A stretch of 64,000 nt of DNA from Paenibacillus sp. BIC5C1. GTDB lineage: Bacteria > Bacillota > Bacilli > Paenibacillales > Paenibacillaceae. The notes under the pieces are model-generated. The model worked only from the letters and a program-made list of their open reading frames with translations. It was not told the origin of the DNA and did no database searches. This document shows positions 18,563 through 27,396 of this stretch, piece after piece (position 1 is the first letter of the stretch; each line of letters starts with the position of its first letter). The stretch is from assembly GCF_032399705.1 (NCBI RefSeq), contig NZ_CP135922.1:4650001-4714000 (forward strand). The letters are read 5' to 3'. The translations under genes were made by a program, and so were the position numbers.

Positions 18563-18946
18563 ATGTACAACAAGGACTTGAATCATTTCAATCCGAAAGA
18601 GGGTGAAGAGCGTGCTTGGCAGTGTTGAATTAATTCATAACTGGTTCCAAAAGGCTTCGGATGGAGAAGCTCATGCTTCCGTTCGATTCGGGGATGCTTC
18701 CAATACAGACCATGCCAGACTGATCTGTGGAGCGAAAGCCTAACAATATTAAGAAGTTCTGGAACGCCGTTACGGTTGGACAGGCATCGTGGCAAGGTAT
18801 TAGCCATTAAAGCCAAAGAACTTGGCTCTGTAGGTGTTGATTTTGGCTTAGGAGCAGATGTCGTCATTCAGACGGACACCGAAAACCTATATGCTTGGGA
18901 TTACGAGGGATTTCCGGATTATTGGGAAGGAAGACCCAAAAAATGA
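18563..18946 (+). pseudogene. decayed unidentified gene
   Basis: A start with AAGGAG opens a frame that must shift several times to stay coding: MYNKDLNHFNPKEGEE, then LIHNWFQKASDGEAHASVRF and DASNTDHARLICGA, then VLERRYGWTGI, then LGSVGVDFGLGADVVIQTD and WDYEGFPDYWEG, ending at TGA 18944-18946 just before a terminator. Protein-like segments in order across three frames show a broken gene. Family not recognised. Confidence 0.5.
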
Positions 18947-18966
18947 CCCGTCGAGGGTCTTTTTTG
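18945..18966 (+). terminator. terminator of the decayed gene
   Basis: GACCC-GTCGA-GGGTC followed by seven T. Confidence 0.75.
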
Positions 18967-19129
18967 TTGAGCATGGACGGGCTTCAAGTGAAATTTCGTT
19001 GCTATAGTAGTTATTGATAAATTGAACTAACTGACTTATTATTGTTAAGATAACTCCTAATCTAGCCTGGTTTAGACTTGCATAAAAGAGGAGCACTACT
19101 TAGATTATTCAATCGTTGGAGGGAATGTA

Positions 19130-19399
19130 ATGGCGTACTCGCAGTCAAAGACCGAAGCAGTCGCAACTCACTTAAGAAATAGATTTATGGAAGGCAATGT
19201 AGAGGGGTACGAGATCGTTGTTGCTCTGATTAGTATGGTTAAAGCTCAAAAAATTCATATAGACGACGTCGCTCCCGTCCTGTTTAACGTTTTTTTTGAT
19301 AATCCAGAAGGTATTTTATCCGCTCTAGAAAAAGCCAGTACATTAGTTGATGATGAGTTAATTGATTCAATTATAAATGAAGTGAACGAGAACGCTTAA
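19130..19399 (+). CDS. hypothetical small acidic protein
   Basis: 89 residues, helical and acidic (ALISMVKAQKIHIDDVAPVLF, written in part, and STLVDDELIDSIINEV). GGAGGG lies 6 nt before the ATG. One of a few plus-strand genes in the island. No family recognised. Confidence 0.55.
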   Translation: MAYSQSKTEAVATHLRNRFMEGNVEGYEIVVALISMVKAQKIHIDDVAPVLFNVFFDNPEGILSALEKASTLVDDELIDSIINEVNENA

Positions 19400-19598
19400 T
19401 CCTACATACAAGGGGAGTTTCATTAAAGATCTTCTACTGTTTTTTTCACGTCTTTGTTCTTCCCTCATTTCAAATTTATTTAGTTTATATGGGATCACTT
19501 ATGTGCTTCGCGTTATTTTCCATCTCACCCTGCTTATTCTAAGAATGTACCTTGGCAGAATGACAGGAGAAAAGGAAATAACGAAGGGAGCAACACGT

Positions 19599-19834
19599 AT
19601 GGATCAAGTAAATAAAGCAATTATATTTTAGCAGTCATTGAAACCATGCTTGAAGCACTGCACCATATCGAAGTGGACCAGATAGAACTTGTGGATTCAC
19701 TAGTTATGCTAGGTTTAGATCCCATTAATATTTTATACGATACCAATACCATTAGATCCTTCCAGAAAGTGTGCAAAGCCTTCGCAGAACTCGATCTTGC
19801 AGATGAGGCCCTTTCCGCTTTTTTACAAGAGTAG
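19599..19834 (+). pseudogene. hypothetical protein with one-base frameshift
   Basis: ATG 19599 has AAGGGAG 8 nt upstream and reads MDQVNKAIIF then a stop. One extra T in the ATATTTTAG tract near 19624-19630 would continue into LAVIETMLEALHHIEVDQIE through to TAG at 19832-19834. The downstream frame alone has no ribosome site. The joined product would be about 78 residues, helical, unknown family. Confidence 0.55.
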
Positions 19835-19903
19835 CTACACCGTTTTAGTAATTACTAATAGATCGACCGAATCCATGTTTCATGGAAATGGAAGCGCAAA
19901 AAA

Positions 19904-19947
19904 AGTAGAGCCTCAAGTCCTTCGACCTGAGGCTCTACTTTTTTTTT
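19904..19947. terminator. bidirectional terminator
   Basis: Twelve-base perfect stem AGTAGAGCCTCA/TGAGGCTCTACT (19904-19915, 19928-19939), with T on the plus side and A on the other. Confidence 0.9.
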
Positions 19948-20060
19948 CAATTTTAACTTATGACGCCTTAACACCCTTTCTCTGAATTCGTATAGAAATA
20001 TAGGAGACATCACGGATATCTCCTTCTTCAACATGACCCAATTAACGAAAGGATGGTTAT

Positions 20061-20248
20061 ATGAACCAAGAAATATTAGAACATGTTATAGTCGACTTAC
20101 ATCACCCTGTAATTGGAACCGTGGATTCATCCTTGTTCCACTCACAATATGAGCATGAACATCCTAACAAAATTGTGATCATACAAAATTTTTTTTTTTG
20201 AAAGATCCAGCTCATTTTAATGATTGGTTAAAAACACGTACCAAATAG
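20061..20248 (+). pseudogene. hypothetical protein with poly-T frameshift
   Basis: ATG 20061 follows AAAGGATGG. The frame reads MNQEILEHVIVDLHHPVIG and on to IVIIQNFFF, then stops at an 11-T tract (20189-20199). A twelfth T would continue as LKDPAHFNDWLKTRTK to TAG 20246-20248. Unknown family. The tract is a classic slippage site, so both decay and transcript slippage are possible. Confidence 0.5.
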
Positions 20249-20273
20249 CCCCTTTTTCAGCTCGTGTCTTATC

Positions 20274-20462
20274 TCATCCTTTTTTGCGTCTTCGTTCATC
20301 AATTAGAACCTTCAACATGAGTAATTCCTCGTAGGTCAGCTTCTTCTTGCGTACTTTCTCCACCCATGCCCATTCAGCAATGATTTTGTCGTTATAGGCA
20401 TCTCCTATGTATTTATCAAGTTCATTCCATGTCCATTGAGCATAATCCAACACTTTATTCAT
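20274..20462 (-). CDS. small protein of the lysis cassette
   Basis: 62 residues starting MNKVLDYAQWTWNELDKYI, helical and very basic at the C terminus (DERRRKKG). The ATG overlaps the repaired amidase stop as ATGA, and GAGG lies just upstream. This argues for ATG 20462 over the upstream GTG. No family recognised; gene order holin-amidase-this suggests a lysis accessory. Confidence 0.5.
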   Translation of the reverse strand: MNKVLDYAQWTWNELDKYIGDAYNDKIIAEWAWVEKVRKKKLTYEELLMLKVLIDERRRKKG

Positions 20463-21033
20463 ATCATCCTCATCCTCCATGACCACTTCTTCCCTAAGTG
20501 TGGACTCAATTTAGAATTAAATGCTTGCTTAAACTTTTCATATTCCCCAGGGGTTTTGATCCAAGATAGGGGCATTCCTTCCACCCGACAACTTCTTTAT
20601 GTGTAAAAAACACATTGGGAAAGCCACGTTCTCTAATCAAATATACTGCCAGGTCTACAACGTTATTAAATGTATCCTCATGGATGCTACCATCCTTCTC
20701 AATGCACATTTCAATACCCACCGTACTATTGTTCGGATACGTTCCAAGACGGGCCACAGCGTCCTTTGTGTAAGTCTCGCTACCGCAATGGTATGCAAGT
20801 TCATCATCTGGCAGACTGTTATATATGGAGGTTCGATCTACAGAGTAATGTGCACTTGCATAACGACCTTTTCCAACTTGCCGTGCTAAACTTGTGAAAT
20901 ATTTGCTGATGTTTTTGGCTGAGGCTCCAGGGGAAGCGGTATAATGCATAACAATTCCTCGTTTAGCTTTCAGTTTAATTCCCGCTCGACTGTATTTATT
21001 AACAGGTATGTAGTCCATTGTAATTGGAAGCAT
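20459..21033 (-). pseudogene. N-acetylmuramoyl-L-alanine amidase, one-base frameshift near C terminus
   Basis: An amidase_2/PGRP-type endolysin. Zinc and catalytic features: MHYTASPG (His), ASAHYSVDR, VGIEMC and FTHKEVVGWKECP. As written the frame drifts after ECP and ends at 20506 with an atypical tail. One extra C in the GGGG/CCCC run at 20569-20572 yields LSWIKTPGEYEKFKQAFNSK, the usual family ending, and a stop at 20461-20459 that overlaps the next ATG. The start ATG 21033 overlaps the holin stop (TAATG) with AAGGAGAAG upstream. The catalytic part is intact, so the truncated protein could still be active. Confidence 0.75.
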
Positions 21034-21489
21034 TATATCTTCTCCTTGCTTTCATCTTGATTATCTTCCTCACCCCGAAGCTTGAAAAGAGCAGAAGTGA
21101 TAAATTTCGGGACGGGAAGTCCCAATTTCCCCATATTCTCGAGAATGCTTATTCCTTCAGTACCGATGATGAACATCAGCATGGCATCTCTCATGAAAGT
21201 CATTCGAATTGCCAGCAACAATATCCAGTTGATGAGCAATAATAACGAATACAAATGTTAATGACTTACGGGCAATTCCCCACCATCCGACCCTGCTGGA
21301 AAGTTCTTTTTTGTACCATGCAGATAACACACCTGTGATGTAATCGAGCCCCACAAAAATCGTTACTGCAATAAACAGGTGATCCATCCCTCCAACCAAG
21401 TACACCATGGCAGACAATAACCATCCAAATAAAACGGTAAAAATCGTATCCCTTTGCAATTTGCCTTCCCCCTTCAACATCTTTTTCAT
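21033..21489 (-). pseudogene. phage holin (toxin secretion/phage lysis family), frameshifted
   Basis: The first half encodes TM segments with the family signature GLDYITGVLSAWYKKELSSRVG and GIARKSLTFVFVIIAHQLD (each given in part). The second half, in another frame, encodes MRDAMLMFIIGTEGISILEN and MGKLGLPVPK, the normal continuation of this holin family. The switch lies near 21190-21205. The start is unsure: ATG 21489 fits the length, and a TTG near 21456 has a better ribosome site (AAGGGGG). It would form membrane lesions that release the amidase encoded next. Confidence 0.75.
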
Positions 21490-21569
21490 GTTTAGGTTAG
21501 GCGGAACAAGGAGATAAGTCTCAGAGATGTTGATCCCTTTGGATATCATCCCTCAGCATTTCAATAAGT

Positions 21570-21611
21570 AACAGCAAAAATCCCTCTCGCATGCGCTGCG
21601 GAAGGGATTTT
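21570..21611. repeat. 42-bp direct repeat, right copy / ytfJ terminator
   Basis: Identical to 13326-13367 over 42 bp. On the minus strand it forms an AAAATCCCT/AGGGATTTT hairpin followed by T, 13 bp after the ytfJ stop. Confidence 0.85.
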
Positions 21612-21623
21612 AACCGAATCCTT

Positions 21624-22118
21624 TTAGCTGTACGTAGAAGGATTAGGTGTGACTGGAATGCCGGACTCTGCCGGTTGGGCTGTATTACGATTGCGGAACA
21701 TATCCTGGATTCTGTCCATCACATACGGTGTGGAATCGATCAATTTCTCGAACAGATGCGTGGAGTTGTCAAGCGGCACGATATGAACGCCCTGTTTGCC
21801 AACTACCAGGAACGCGATCGGACGAATGGATACGCCGCCCCCGCTTCCTCCGCCAAATGGTGAAGCAACCGATGCGGAGCTGGAATGTTCAGTAGTACTG
21901 TTTCCGTTGCTACCGCCGCTTCCACCTTTGCTGCTTCCATCATTTACATGAAAATCGCTGCCACCCGCAGCGAATCCGAATCCCACTTTACTGATCGGCA
22001 AAATCACGGTACCATCTGGTGTTTCAACCGCATCGCCCACGATTGTATTGACATCCACCATGGCCTTGATATTTTCCATTGCGGTTTCCATTAAGCCTTG
22101 AATTGGATGATCTGACAT
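21624..22118 (-). CDS. ytfJ: GerW-family sporulation protein YtfJ
   Basis: 164 residues. The N terminus MSDHPIQGLMETAMENIKAM and the later PDGTVILPISKVGFGFAAGG are characteristic of YtfJ/GerW proteins, forespore proteins needed for normal germination. A low-complexity Gly/Ser loop (about 65-95) is followed by GGVSIRPIAFLVVG and a C-terminal helix. Downstream of ytfI. Its terminator is now the right direct repeat of the island. Confidence 0.92.
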   Translation of the reverse strand: MSDHPIQGLMETAMENIKAMVDVNTIVGDAVETPDGTVILPISKVGFGFAAGGSDFHVNDGSSKGGSGGSNGNSTTEHSSSASVASPFGGGSGGGVSIRPIAFLVVGKQGVHIVPLDNSTHLFEKLIDSTPYVMDRIQDMFRNRNTAQPAESGIPVTPNPSTYS

Positions 22119-22388
22119 TTAAATTCCCTCCAGTTTCAATTTAAGCTAGGTTTGATCTAACCATATCATCCCCAAACATGAAGGGACTTATGTAAGCCAG
22201 CCATTTAACTAAACCTCAATACTTCAAACCACTGACTTGGCAAAATATAACCCGGCAGTTGCAATTAAACTGTTAGGAATTTTAGCATAATCGATTACTT
22301 CATAACTAACGAAATGATCTAGCCAAGGAGAATAGTTCCGTTCCACCCGCCACCCGCAGTCATCTTCATGAAGTCTATATACATATAC

Positions 22389-23135
22389 TTATATTTGCGA
22401 TTTACTGTGTTGTTTCTTGAGCTTCAGCTTGCGTCTTCGACGTTGTTCTTTTAAGAGTCTGAACCACATCCGCCATCCTCCCTCTACTTGAAGCACTCGG
22501 GTTAACAATGTAAGTCCTGCGATCATGACTGCTGTAATCCGGATCTTAAGCTTCCAATCCAGCTCGGTTTGAAACTCCATTTCGTCTTCCCACACAGGCA
22601 CAACTTGTAACTTTGGCGTTTGTTCAAAACGGATTTGATAAGAGAGGTATCCAATGATGATCGACTTGATACTCCACACCCAACCTATGAGAACAGCCGT
22701 ATATGCTGCATCGCCGACGCCAATACGAGTGGACCAGGACCAATGAGTCATATGTACACGGTTGAGCGTTTGCTTGATCCAGAGCTTTAATGCTTCCGTT
22801 GCCCTGAGCATGATCTTTACATCCTTAGCCCATTTTTTTACTTTACGTTTGTTAACACGCTCGCTGCTCTGGGCTTCTCCCCTTGAATGACTCATTCGCT
22901 GCTCCGTCTTCACTAGAAAACCTTCCTTCATATTCCGAAAGACAATACTAGGAATTTCATAGTTAATACGAACAATGCCATATAGCAGACGAACCGTAAT
23001 CTTGGCATAATCATCGTGATTGTGTTTCTTGAATGTAAAATGCACATGAACATACGAGATGAGGACTGCGACAAGAAGCAGTGCGATCAACAAGCCGATT
23101 CCTCCAAGCCAAATCCACACAGGCCTTACCTCCAA
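22389..23135 (-). CDS. ytfI: DUF2953 protein, YtfI-like
   Basis: 248 residues: one N-terminal TM (about 7-30), a basic middle region with HSRGEAQSSERVNKRKVKKW, a second hydrophobic stretch (VGDAAYTAVLIGWVW) and a basic C-terminal tail (EQRRRRKLKLKKQ). Position just before ytfJ matches the ytfI-ytfJ pair, both linked to sporulation. Biochemical role unknown. A 270-bp gap with nothing recognisable separates it from ytfJ. Confidence 0.8.
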   Translation of the reverse strand: MEVRPVWIWLGGIGLLIALLLVAVLISYVHVHFTFKKHNHDDYAKITVRLLYGIVRINYEIPSIVFRNMKEGFLVKTEQRMSHSRGEAQSSERVNKRKVKKWAKDVKIMLRATEALKLWIKQTLNRVHMTHWSWSTRIGVGDAAYTAVLIGWVWSIKSIIIGYLSYQIRFEQTPKLQVVPVWEDEMEFQTELDWKLKIRITAVMIAGLTLLTRVLQVEGGWRMWFRLLKEQRRRRKLKLKKQHSKSQI

Positions 23136-23250
23136 GCCCTCAATTCTTTTCTCGTCTAGTATGACACTCTGAATAGGAAAAAATTCACGTCTGACCTGAA
23201 AATTCCATTTAATCTTCGAACGCTACCTGCAATCCTTTTCACATACCACG

Positions 23251-23287
23251 CCAAAAAACCGGCACCCCGAAAGGGCACCGGTTTTGG
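23251..23287 (-). terminator. terminator after scpB
   Basis: AAACCGG...CCGGTTT with inner CCC/GGG pairing and a CGAAA loop; T-rich on the minus side. Confidence 0.8.
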
Positions 23288-23306
23288 ATAGATCCAGACT
23301 GCAAAG

Positions 23307-23966
23307 TTATGAATTCAAAGGATCATCTTCGTTATTAATTTCGTTTGCATTTGCATCATTTTCGAGAGTACTATCCAAGTCGAGATCCACATGCTGCACA
23401 TCCAATTTTTCAAAAAGCAGCTGTGTCTCTTCCTCCAGGTTCTCGGAATCTTCAAACAACCCTGGCTCAGGCAGATCTTTGAGTGAAGCCAAACCAAAGT
23501 AATCCAGAAAAGATTTGGTAGTGCCATATAGAATTGGGCGTCCGATGGCCTCAGCCCGTCCCACTTCCTGAATGAGATCCTTGTTCACCAGTGTATGGAT
23601 GGCACGTTCGGATTTCACGCCACGGATCTCCTCAATCTCCACCCGCGTGATAGGCTGACGATACGCCACAATAGCAAGCGTCTCCAACGCAGCCTGGGAT
23701 AAAGAGGTACGTGCAGGTGAATAAGCCAATTTCTCAAAATAGGCCGCATGTTCCGGCAAAGTACCGAGTTGGACTACCCCTGCAATTTTAAGAATTTGTA
23801 CGCCTCGTCCCTGCTTGGCAAATTCAGCGACCATTTCCTCAATCGCATCCGATACCAGTTCGGTTCGCTGATCCACGATCTCGGCGATTTGTTTGATGCT
23901 CAGACCTTCTTCTCCGGACAAAAACAGCAGGCCTTCAATAATCGATTTCAATTTCGGAAAATCCAT
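23307..23966 (-). CDS. scpB: segregation and condensation protein B
   Basis: 219 residues; winged-helix kleisin-associated subunit of the SMC-ScpAB condensin. Recognisable segments: KSIIEGLLFLSGEEGLSIKQ, LSQAALETLAIVAYRQPITR, EIRGVKSERAIHTLV and the conserved GRPILYGTTKSFLDYFGL. ATG 23966 (MDFPKLKSII) matches the family N terminus. It overlaps scpA by 32 bp. The acidic C-terminal tail (DLDLDSTLENDANANE) is typical. Confidence 0.95.
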   Translation of the reverse strand: MDFPKLKSIIEGLLFLSGEEGLSIKQIAEIVDQRTELVSDAIEEMVAEFAKQGRGVQILKIAGVVQLGTLPEHAAYFEKLAYSPARTSLSQAALETLAIVAYRQPITRVEIEEIRGVKSERAIHTLVNKDLIQEVGRAEAIGRPILYGTTKSFLDYFGLASLKDLPEPGLFEDSENLEEETQLLFEKLDVQHVDLDLDSTLENDANANEINNEDDPLNS

Positions 23967-24735
23967 GATTCTTTGTTTCCCCTCTCCACTCCATAACGAT
24001 ATCCTCAAACATCCGCTCCTGATAACAGACAATCTGCTTCATCTTCATCAGCTCCAGCACCGCCAGAAAAGTTACGACAATCTCGTGCCGATAAATTTGG
24101 TTATCCAGCAACTTGGAGAATAACAGCCTGCCTCCCGGTCCCATACTTTCCAACGCGCCGATAACATCGCGAATACGATCCTTAACCGAGATTTCATCCC
24201 GCTGGATCCGAGTTACGGTTGTCCGCTTCTCTGCCTTGCGCAGCGCCTTCTGGAAGGCCGCAATCAGATCCGAGGTATGCAAACCCTCGACCGGATTCGA
24301 TTGTGCTTCTACAGGCATATACGGCCGCAAATCTTCGGGCTCTTTGGAGAAAATAAGGCTGCGTTCCCACTCCCGTTCGTGCAAGTGACGCGCAATTCCC
24401 TTGTATTTGCGATATTCAATCAGACGCGCAATCAGTTCTGCACGTGGATCATAATCTTCATCTTCCATATATGCATAATCCTCAAAGTCCTCGATTACCG
24501 GTGGTTTGGGCAGTAATAGTTTGCTCTTAATCGACAGAAGTGTAGCCGCCATTACCAGAAATTCACTCGTAATATCCAGCTCCAGCTCCTGCATCGAATG
24601 CAGATACGCCATATATTGATCGGTAATATCGCTGATGGGAATATCCTGGATATGAATCTCTGCCTTATCGATCAGATGAAGCAGCAGATCCAAAGGCCCT
24701 TCAAAAGTCTCCAGTTTGTATGTAACTACCGTCAC
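23935..24735 (-). CDS. scpA: segregation and condensation protein A
   Basis: 266-residue kleisin that bridges SMC heads. N-terminal YKLETFEGPLDLLLHLIDKA and C-terminal winged helix with TFLAVLELMKMKQI. The start is GTG 24735, with GGGAGG 9 nt upstream. An open frame extends 29 codons further but lacks similarity. Downstream of ribH, overlapping scpB. Confidence 0.95.
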   Translation of the reverse strand: MTVVTYKLETFEGPLDLLLHLIDKAEIHIQDIPISDITDQYMAYLHSMQELELDITSEFLVMAATLLSIKSKLLLPKPPVIEDFEDYAYMEDEDYDPRAELIARLIEYRKYKGIARHLHEREWERSLIFSKEPEDLRPYMPVEAQSNPVEGLHTSDLIAAFQKALRKAEKRTTVTRIQRDEISVKDRIRDVIGALESMGPGGRLLFSKLLDNQIYRHEIVVTFLAVLELMKMKQIVCYQERMFEDIVMEWRGETKNHGFSEIEIDY

Positions 24736-24837
24736 TAGACGAATCCTCCCGCCAGAAAAATAAAAACCCCCGCTAAGCCGCCGAATCCGGTCTCCCGTTT
24801 TCGTCTGCGCAGAGCAGGGCACTATATTAAATAAGCA

Positions 24838-25305
24838 CTATTTTAGCTGTTTCGTCAAGTTTGCCATTTCAATTGCGGCAGTAGCTGAATCCCAGCCTTT
24901 GTTTCCTGCCTTAGTTCCAGCACGCTCAATGGCCTGTTCAATATTCTCTGTTGTAACCAAGCCGAAGATTGTAGGTACACCTGTTTTCAGGTTAATTGCG
25001 GCTACACCCTTAGCCATCTCATTGCACACATAATCATAATGTGTTGTTGAACCGCGGATAACCGTCCCCAACGTAATGACTGCATCGTATTTTCCACTTT
25101 CAGCCATTTTTTGTGCAATCAACGGGATTTCAAAGGCTCCTGGAACCCACGCTACATCCACTTCATCATCTTGTACACCGTGGCGTTTGAACGCATCCAG
25201 TGCTCCGCTGAGCAATTTGCTTGTAATGAACTCGTTAAAACGTCCTACGACCACTCCATATTTTAATCCTTCTGATACCAAATGTCCTTCGAAAAAGTGT
25301 GGCAT
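24838..25305 (-). CDS. ribH: 6,7-dimethyl-8-ribityllumazine synthase
   Basis: 155 residues; condenses 3,4-dihydroxy-2-butanone 4-phosphate with the ribitylamino-pyrimidine. Family motifs are [38 protein letters not shown] with the catalytic His, and [11 protein letters not shown]. Last gene of the rib operon. Confidence 0.96.
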   Translation of the reverse strand: MPHFFEGHLVSEGLKYGVVVGRFNEFITSKLLSGALDAFKRHGVQDDEVDVAWVPGAFEIPLIAQKMAESGKYDAVITLGTVIRGSTTHYDYVCNEMAKGVAAINLKTGVPTIFGLVTTENIEQAIERAGTKAGNKGWDSATAAIEMANLTKQLK

Positions 25306-25391
25306 TCAAGTCATCTCCCTAATTGTATTATATGATGTACGCAGCTGATCTTTGGAAACTAGTTCACCCTTTTTAACCTCAGAAAAGCTAC

Positions 25392-26630
25392 TCAGTTTTT
25401 TTCTTCATTCTGTTCGATATCATCGAAATTCAGCATATGACCGAGCTTCGCCTGCTTCGTGTGCAAGTAGACCGTATTATCCTCGTTCTCTTCCATCTGA
25501 ATGGCAACTCGTTCCACCACTTCAAGTCCATACCCTTCAAGCCCTTTAATTTTGCGTGGATTGTTGGTTAACAACCGAATTTGGCGAACGCCTAGATCCT
25601 TGAGGATTTGGGCACCAATGCCGTAATCACGAAGATCGGCTGCAAATCCAAGCTTCAGATTGGCATCCACGGTGTCCAGACCTTCCTCTTGCAGTTTGTA
25701 GGCTTTGAGCTTGTTGATCAGTCCAATGCCTCGTCCTTCTTGTCTCATATAGAGCAGGACGCCATTGCCTTCGTCATGGATCTGTTTCAGGGCCGCATCG
25801 AATTGTGGACCACAGTCGCATCGATGAGAATGGAATACATCCCCCGTGAGACATTCGGAGTGTACGCGCACCAATACAGGTTTCGATCCATCAATTTCAC
25901 CTTTAACCAAAGCGACATGCTCCTTGTTGTCCACCGCATTGGTGTATGCCACCGCCTGGAATTCACCAAAGTCCGTTGGCATGCGTACAGCTACTTCGCG
26001 TTGAACCAACTGCTCCTTCTCATTCCGGTACCGAATCATATCCTGAATGCTGATCAACTTCAGATCATGTTTGCGAGCGATCTCCTGCAGATCCGGAAGT
26101 CTGGCCATCGTGCCATCTTCCTTGATCACTTCACAGATTACACCTGCGGGATAGGAACCGCACATAATGGCGAGATCCACAGCCGCTTCCGTGTGGCCCG
26201 CGCGTCGTAGTACACCGCCATCTTTGGCGATAAGTGGGAACATGTGGCCCGGCTTGCGGAAATCTCCGCTTTTCGCTTCGGGGTCGATTAGACCCTTAAC
26301 TGTAATGGAGCGTTCATGAGCCGAGATGCCCGTTGTGGTATCTTTATGATCTACAGAGACGGTAAAGGCCGTCCCATGAAAGTCCGTATTTTGCTGAACC
26401 ATAGGTTTCAGGTTGAGTTCATCGGCACGTTGCTGCGTAATGGGAACACACACCAGACCTCTGCCTTCGGTAATCATGAAATTGATCACTTCAGGTGTAG
26501 CCTTTTCCGCCAAAGCGATAAAATCGCCTTCATTCTCCCGATCCTCATCATCCACCACAATGACCGGTTTACCCTGCATGAGATCGTAGATGGCTTCCTC
26601 AATAGAATTCAGAATGGATTTCTCTGACAT
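25392..26630 (-). CDS. ribBA: bifunctional DHBP synthase / GTP cyclohydrolase II
   Basis: 412 residues. The N-terminal DHBP synthase (about 1-205) has [13 protein letters not shown] and [10 protein letters not shown]. The C-terminal GTP cyclohydrolase II (about 206-400) has the zinc site [17 protein letters not shown] and the catalytic QEGRGIGL. It supplies both entry branches of riboflavin synthesis. AGGGTGACC precedes ATG 26630. Confidence 0.96.
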   Translation of the reverse strand: MSEKSILNSIEEAIYDLMQGKPVIVVDDEDRENEGDFIALAEKATPEVINFMITEGRGLVCVPITQQRADELNLKPMVQQNTDFHGTAFTVSVDHKDTTTGISAHERSITVKGLIDPEAKSGDFRKPGHMFPLIAKDGGVLRRAGHTEAAVDLAIMCGSYPAGVICEVIKEDGTMARLPDLQEIARKHDLKLISIQDMIRYRNEKEQLVQREVAVRMPTDFGEFQAVAYTNAVDNKEHVALVKGEIDGSKPVLVRVHSECLTGDVFHSHRCDCGPQFDAALKQIHDEGNGVLLYMRQEGRGIGLINKLKAYKLQEEGLDTVDANLKLGFAADLRDYGIGAQILKDLGVRQIRLLTNNPRKIKGLEGYGLEVVERVAIQMEENEDNTVYLHTKQAKLGHMLNFDDIEQNEEKN

Positions 26631-26687
26631 AGGTCACCCTCCAGTTTCCATTTCAATTTATATTTGTAGTTAATTAATTATGATTTG

Positions 26688-27356
26688 TTAAGCAAATCCG
26701 TGATTAGCGAGGAAATCCTCACTGATACTTCGCGGCTTGCCCGCACCTGTCTCCTGATGTCCCTTACCATAGTGCAACAGATGATCCACGTATTTGCCCA
26801 AAATATCACACTCAATATTGATGGTATCACCCGTCTTTTTCACATTTAATACGGTCTCACCAATAGTGTGGGGAATAATGGATACAGTGAATGCGGTCTG
26901 TGAAGTATGCACAACAGTCAGACTAATTCCATCCAGGGTTACTGATCCTTTGGGTATCAGATATTTGAACAGCTGCGAATCATCAGGTTTGATCTCGAAA
27001 ACAATTGCATTCTGGTCACGTGTAATGCTGCCAATCACCCCAGTACCATCGACATGGCCTTGAACGATATGCCCGCCAAAACGACCACCTGACAGCATGG
27101 CTCGCTCCAGATTAACTTTGCTGCCGGATTGCAACTGACTAAGATTGGTATGTCGATATGTCTCTGGCATTACATCGGCAGTAAACCCGCCACCCTCCAG
27201 AGTTGTCGCAGTTAAGCATACCCCGTTTACAGCTACACTATCGCCAATCTTCAGGTCGTTCATAATGGCGGAAGCTCCGATATTCAGGACCATCGCTTCG
27301 CCTTTCCGACCTATGCGCCGGATCTGACCAACTTCTTCCACCAAACCGGTAAACAT
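26688..27356 (-). CDS. ribE: riboflavin synthase, alpha chain
   Basis: 222 residues in two homologous lumazine-binding halves. MFTGLVEEVGQI, SVAVNGVCLTAT and FTADVMPETYRHTNL mark the first half; HIVQGHVDGTG, VTLDGISLTVV and VSIIPHTIGETVL the second. It dismutates two lumazines to riboflavin. GGAGG precedes ATG 27356. Confidence 0.96.
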   Translation of the reverse strand: MFTGLVEEVGQIRRIGRKGEAMVLNIGASAIMNDLKIGDSVAVNGVCLTATTLEGGGFTADVMPETYRHTNLSQLQSGSKVNLERAMLSGGRFGGHIVQGHVDGTGVIGSITRDQNAIVFEIKPDDSQLFKYLIPKGSVTLDGISLTVVHTSQTAFTVSIIPHTIGETVLNVKKTGDTINIECDILGKYVDHLLHYGKGHQETGAGKPRSISEDFLANHGFA

Positions 27357-27396
27357 GCTACCGCCTCCTTTATTTATTTCTTTATCGTTAATTCAT

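Larger units (their letters stand above)
13326..21611. mobile_element. prophage-remnant-like island inserted between ytfJ and dacB
   Basis: The 8.2-kb segment is bounded by 42-bp direct repeats. One repeat is the terminator directly behind ytfJ, the other lies upstream of dacB, so removing one repeat unit restores ytfJ-terminator-dacB. The contents differ from the flanking core genes: AT-rich, many short ORFs on both strands, two sigma-70-like genes, a transglycosylase, holin plus amidase, and several frameshifts. No integrase, capsid or tail gene was recognised, so it is a remnant or a satellite. The boundaries rest on the repeats; the mechanism is inference. Confidence 0.65.

Noticed and set aside
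20189..20199. Programmed transcriptional slippage as the sole explanation of the T11 frameshift
   Set aside because: Several other island genes carry indels outside long homopolymers, so general decay explains the pattern more simply; kept only as an option.
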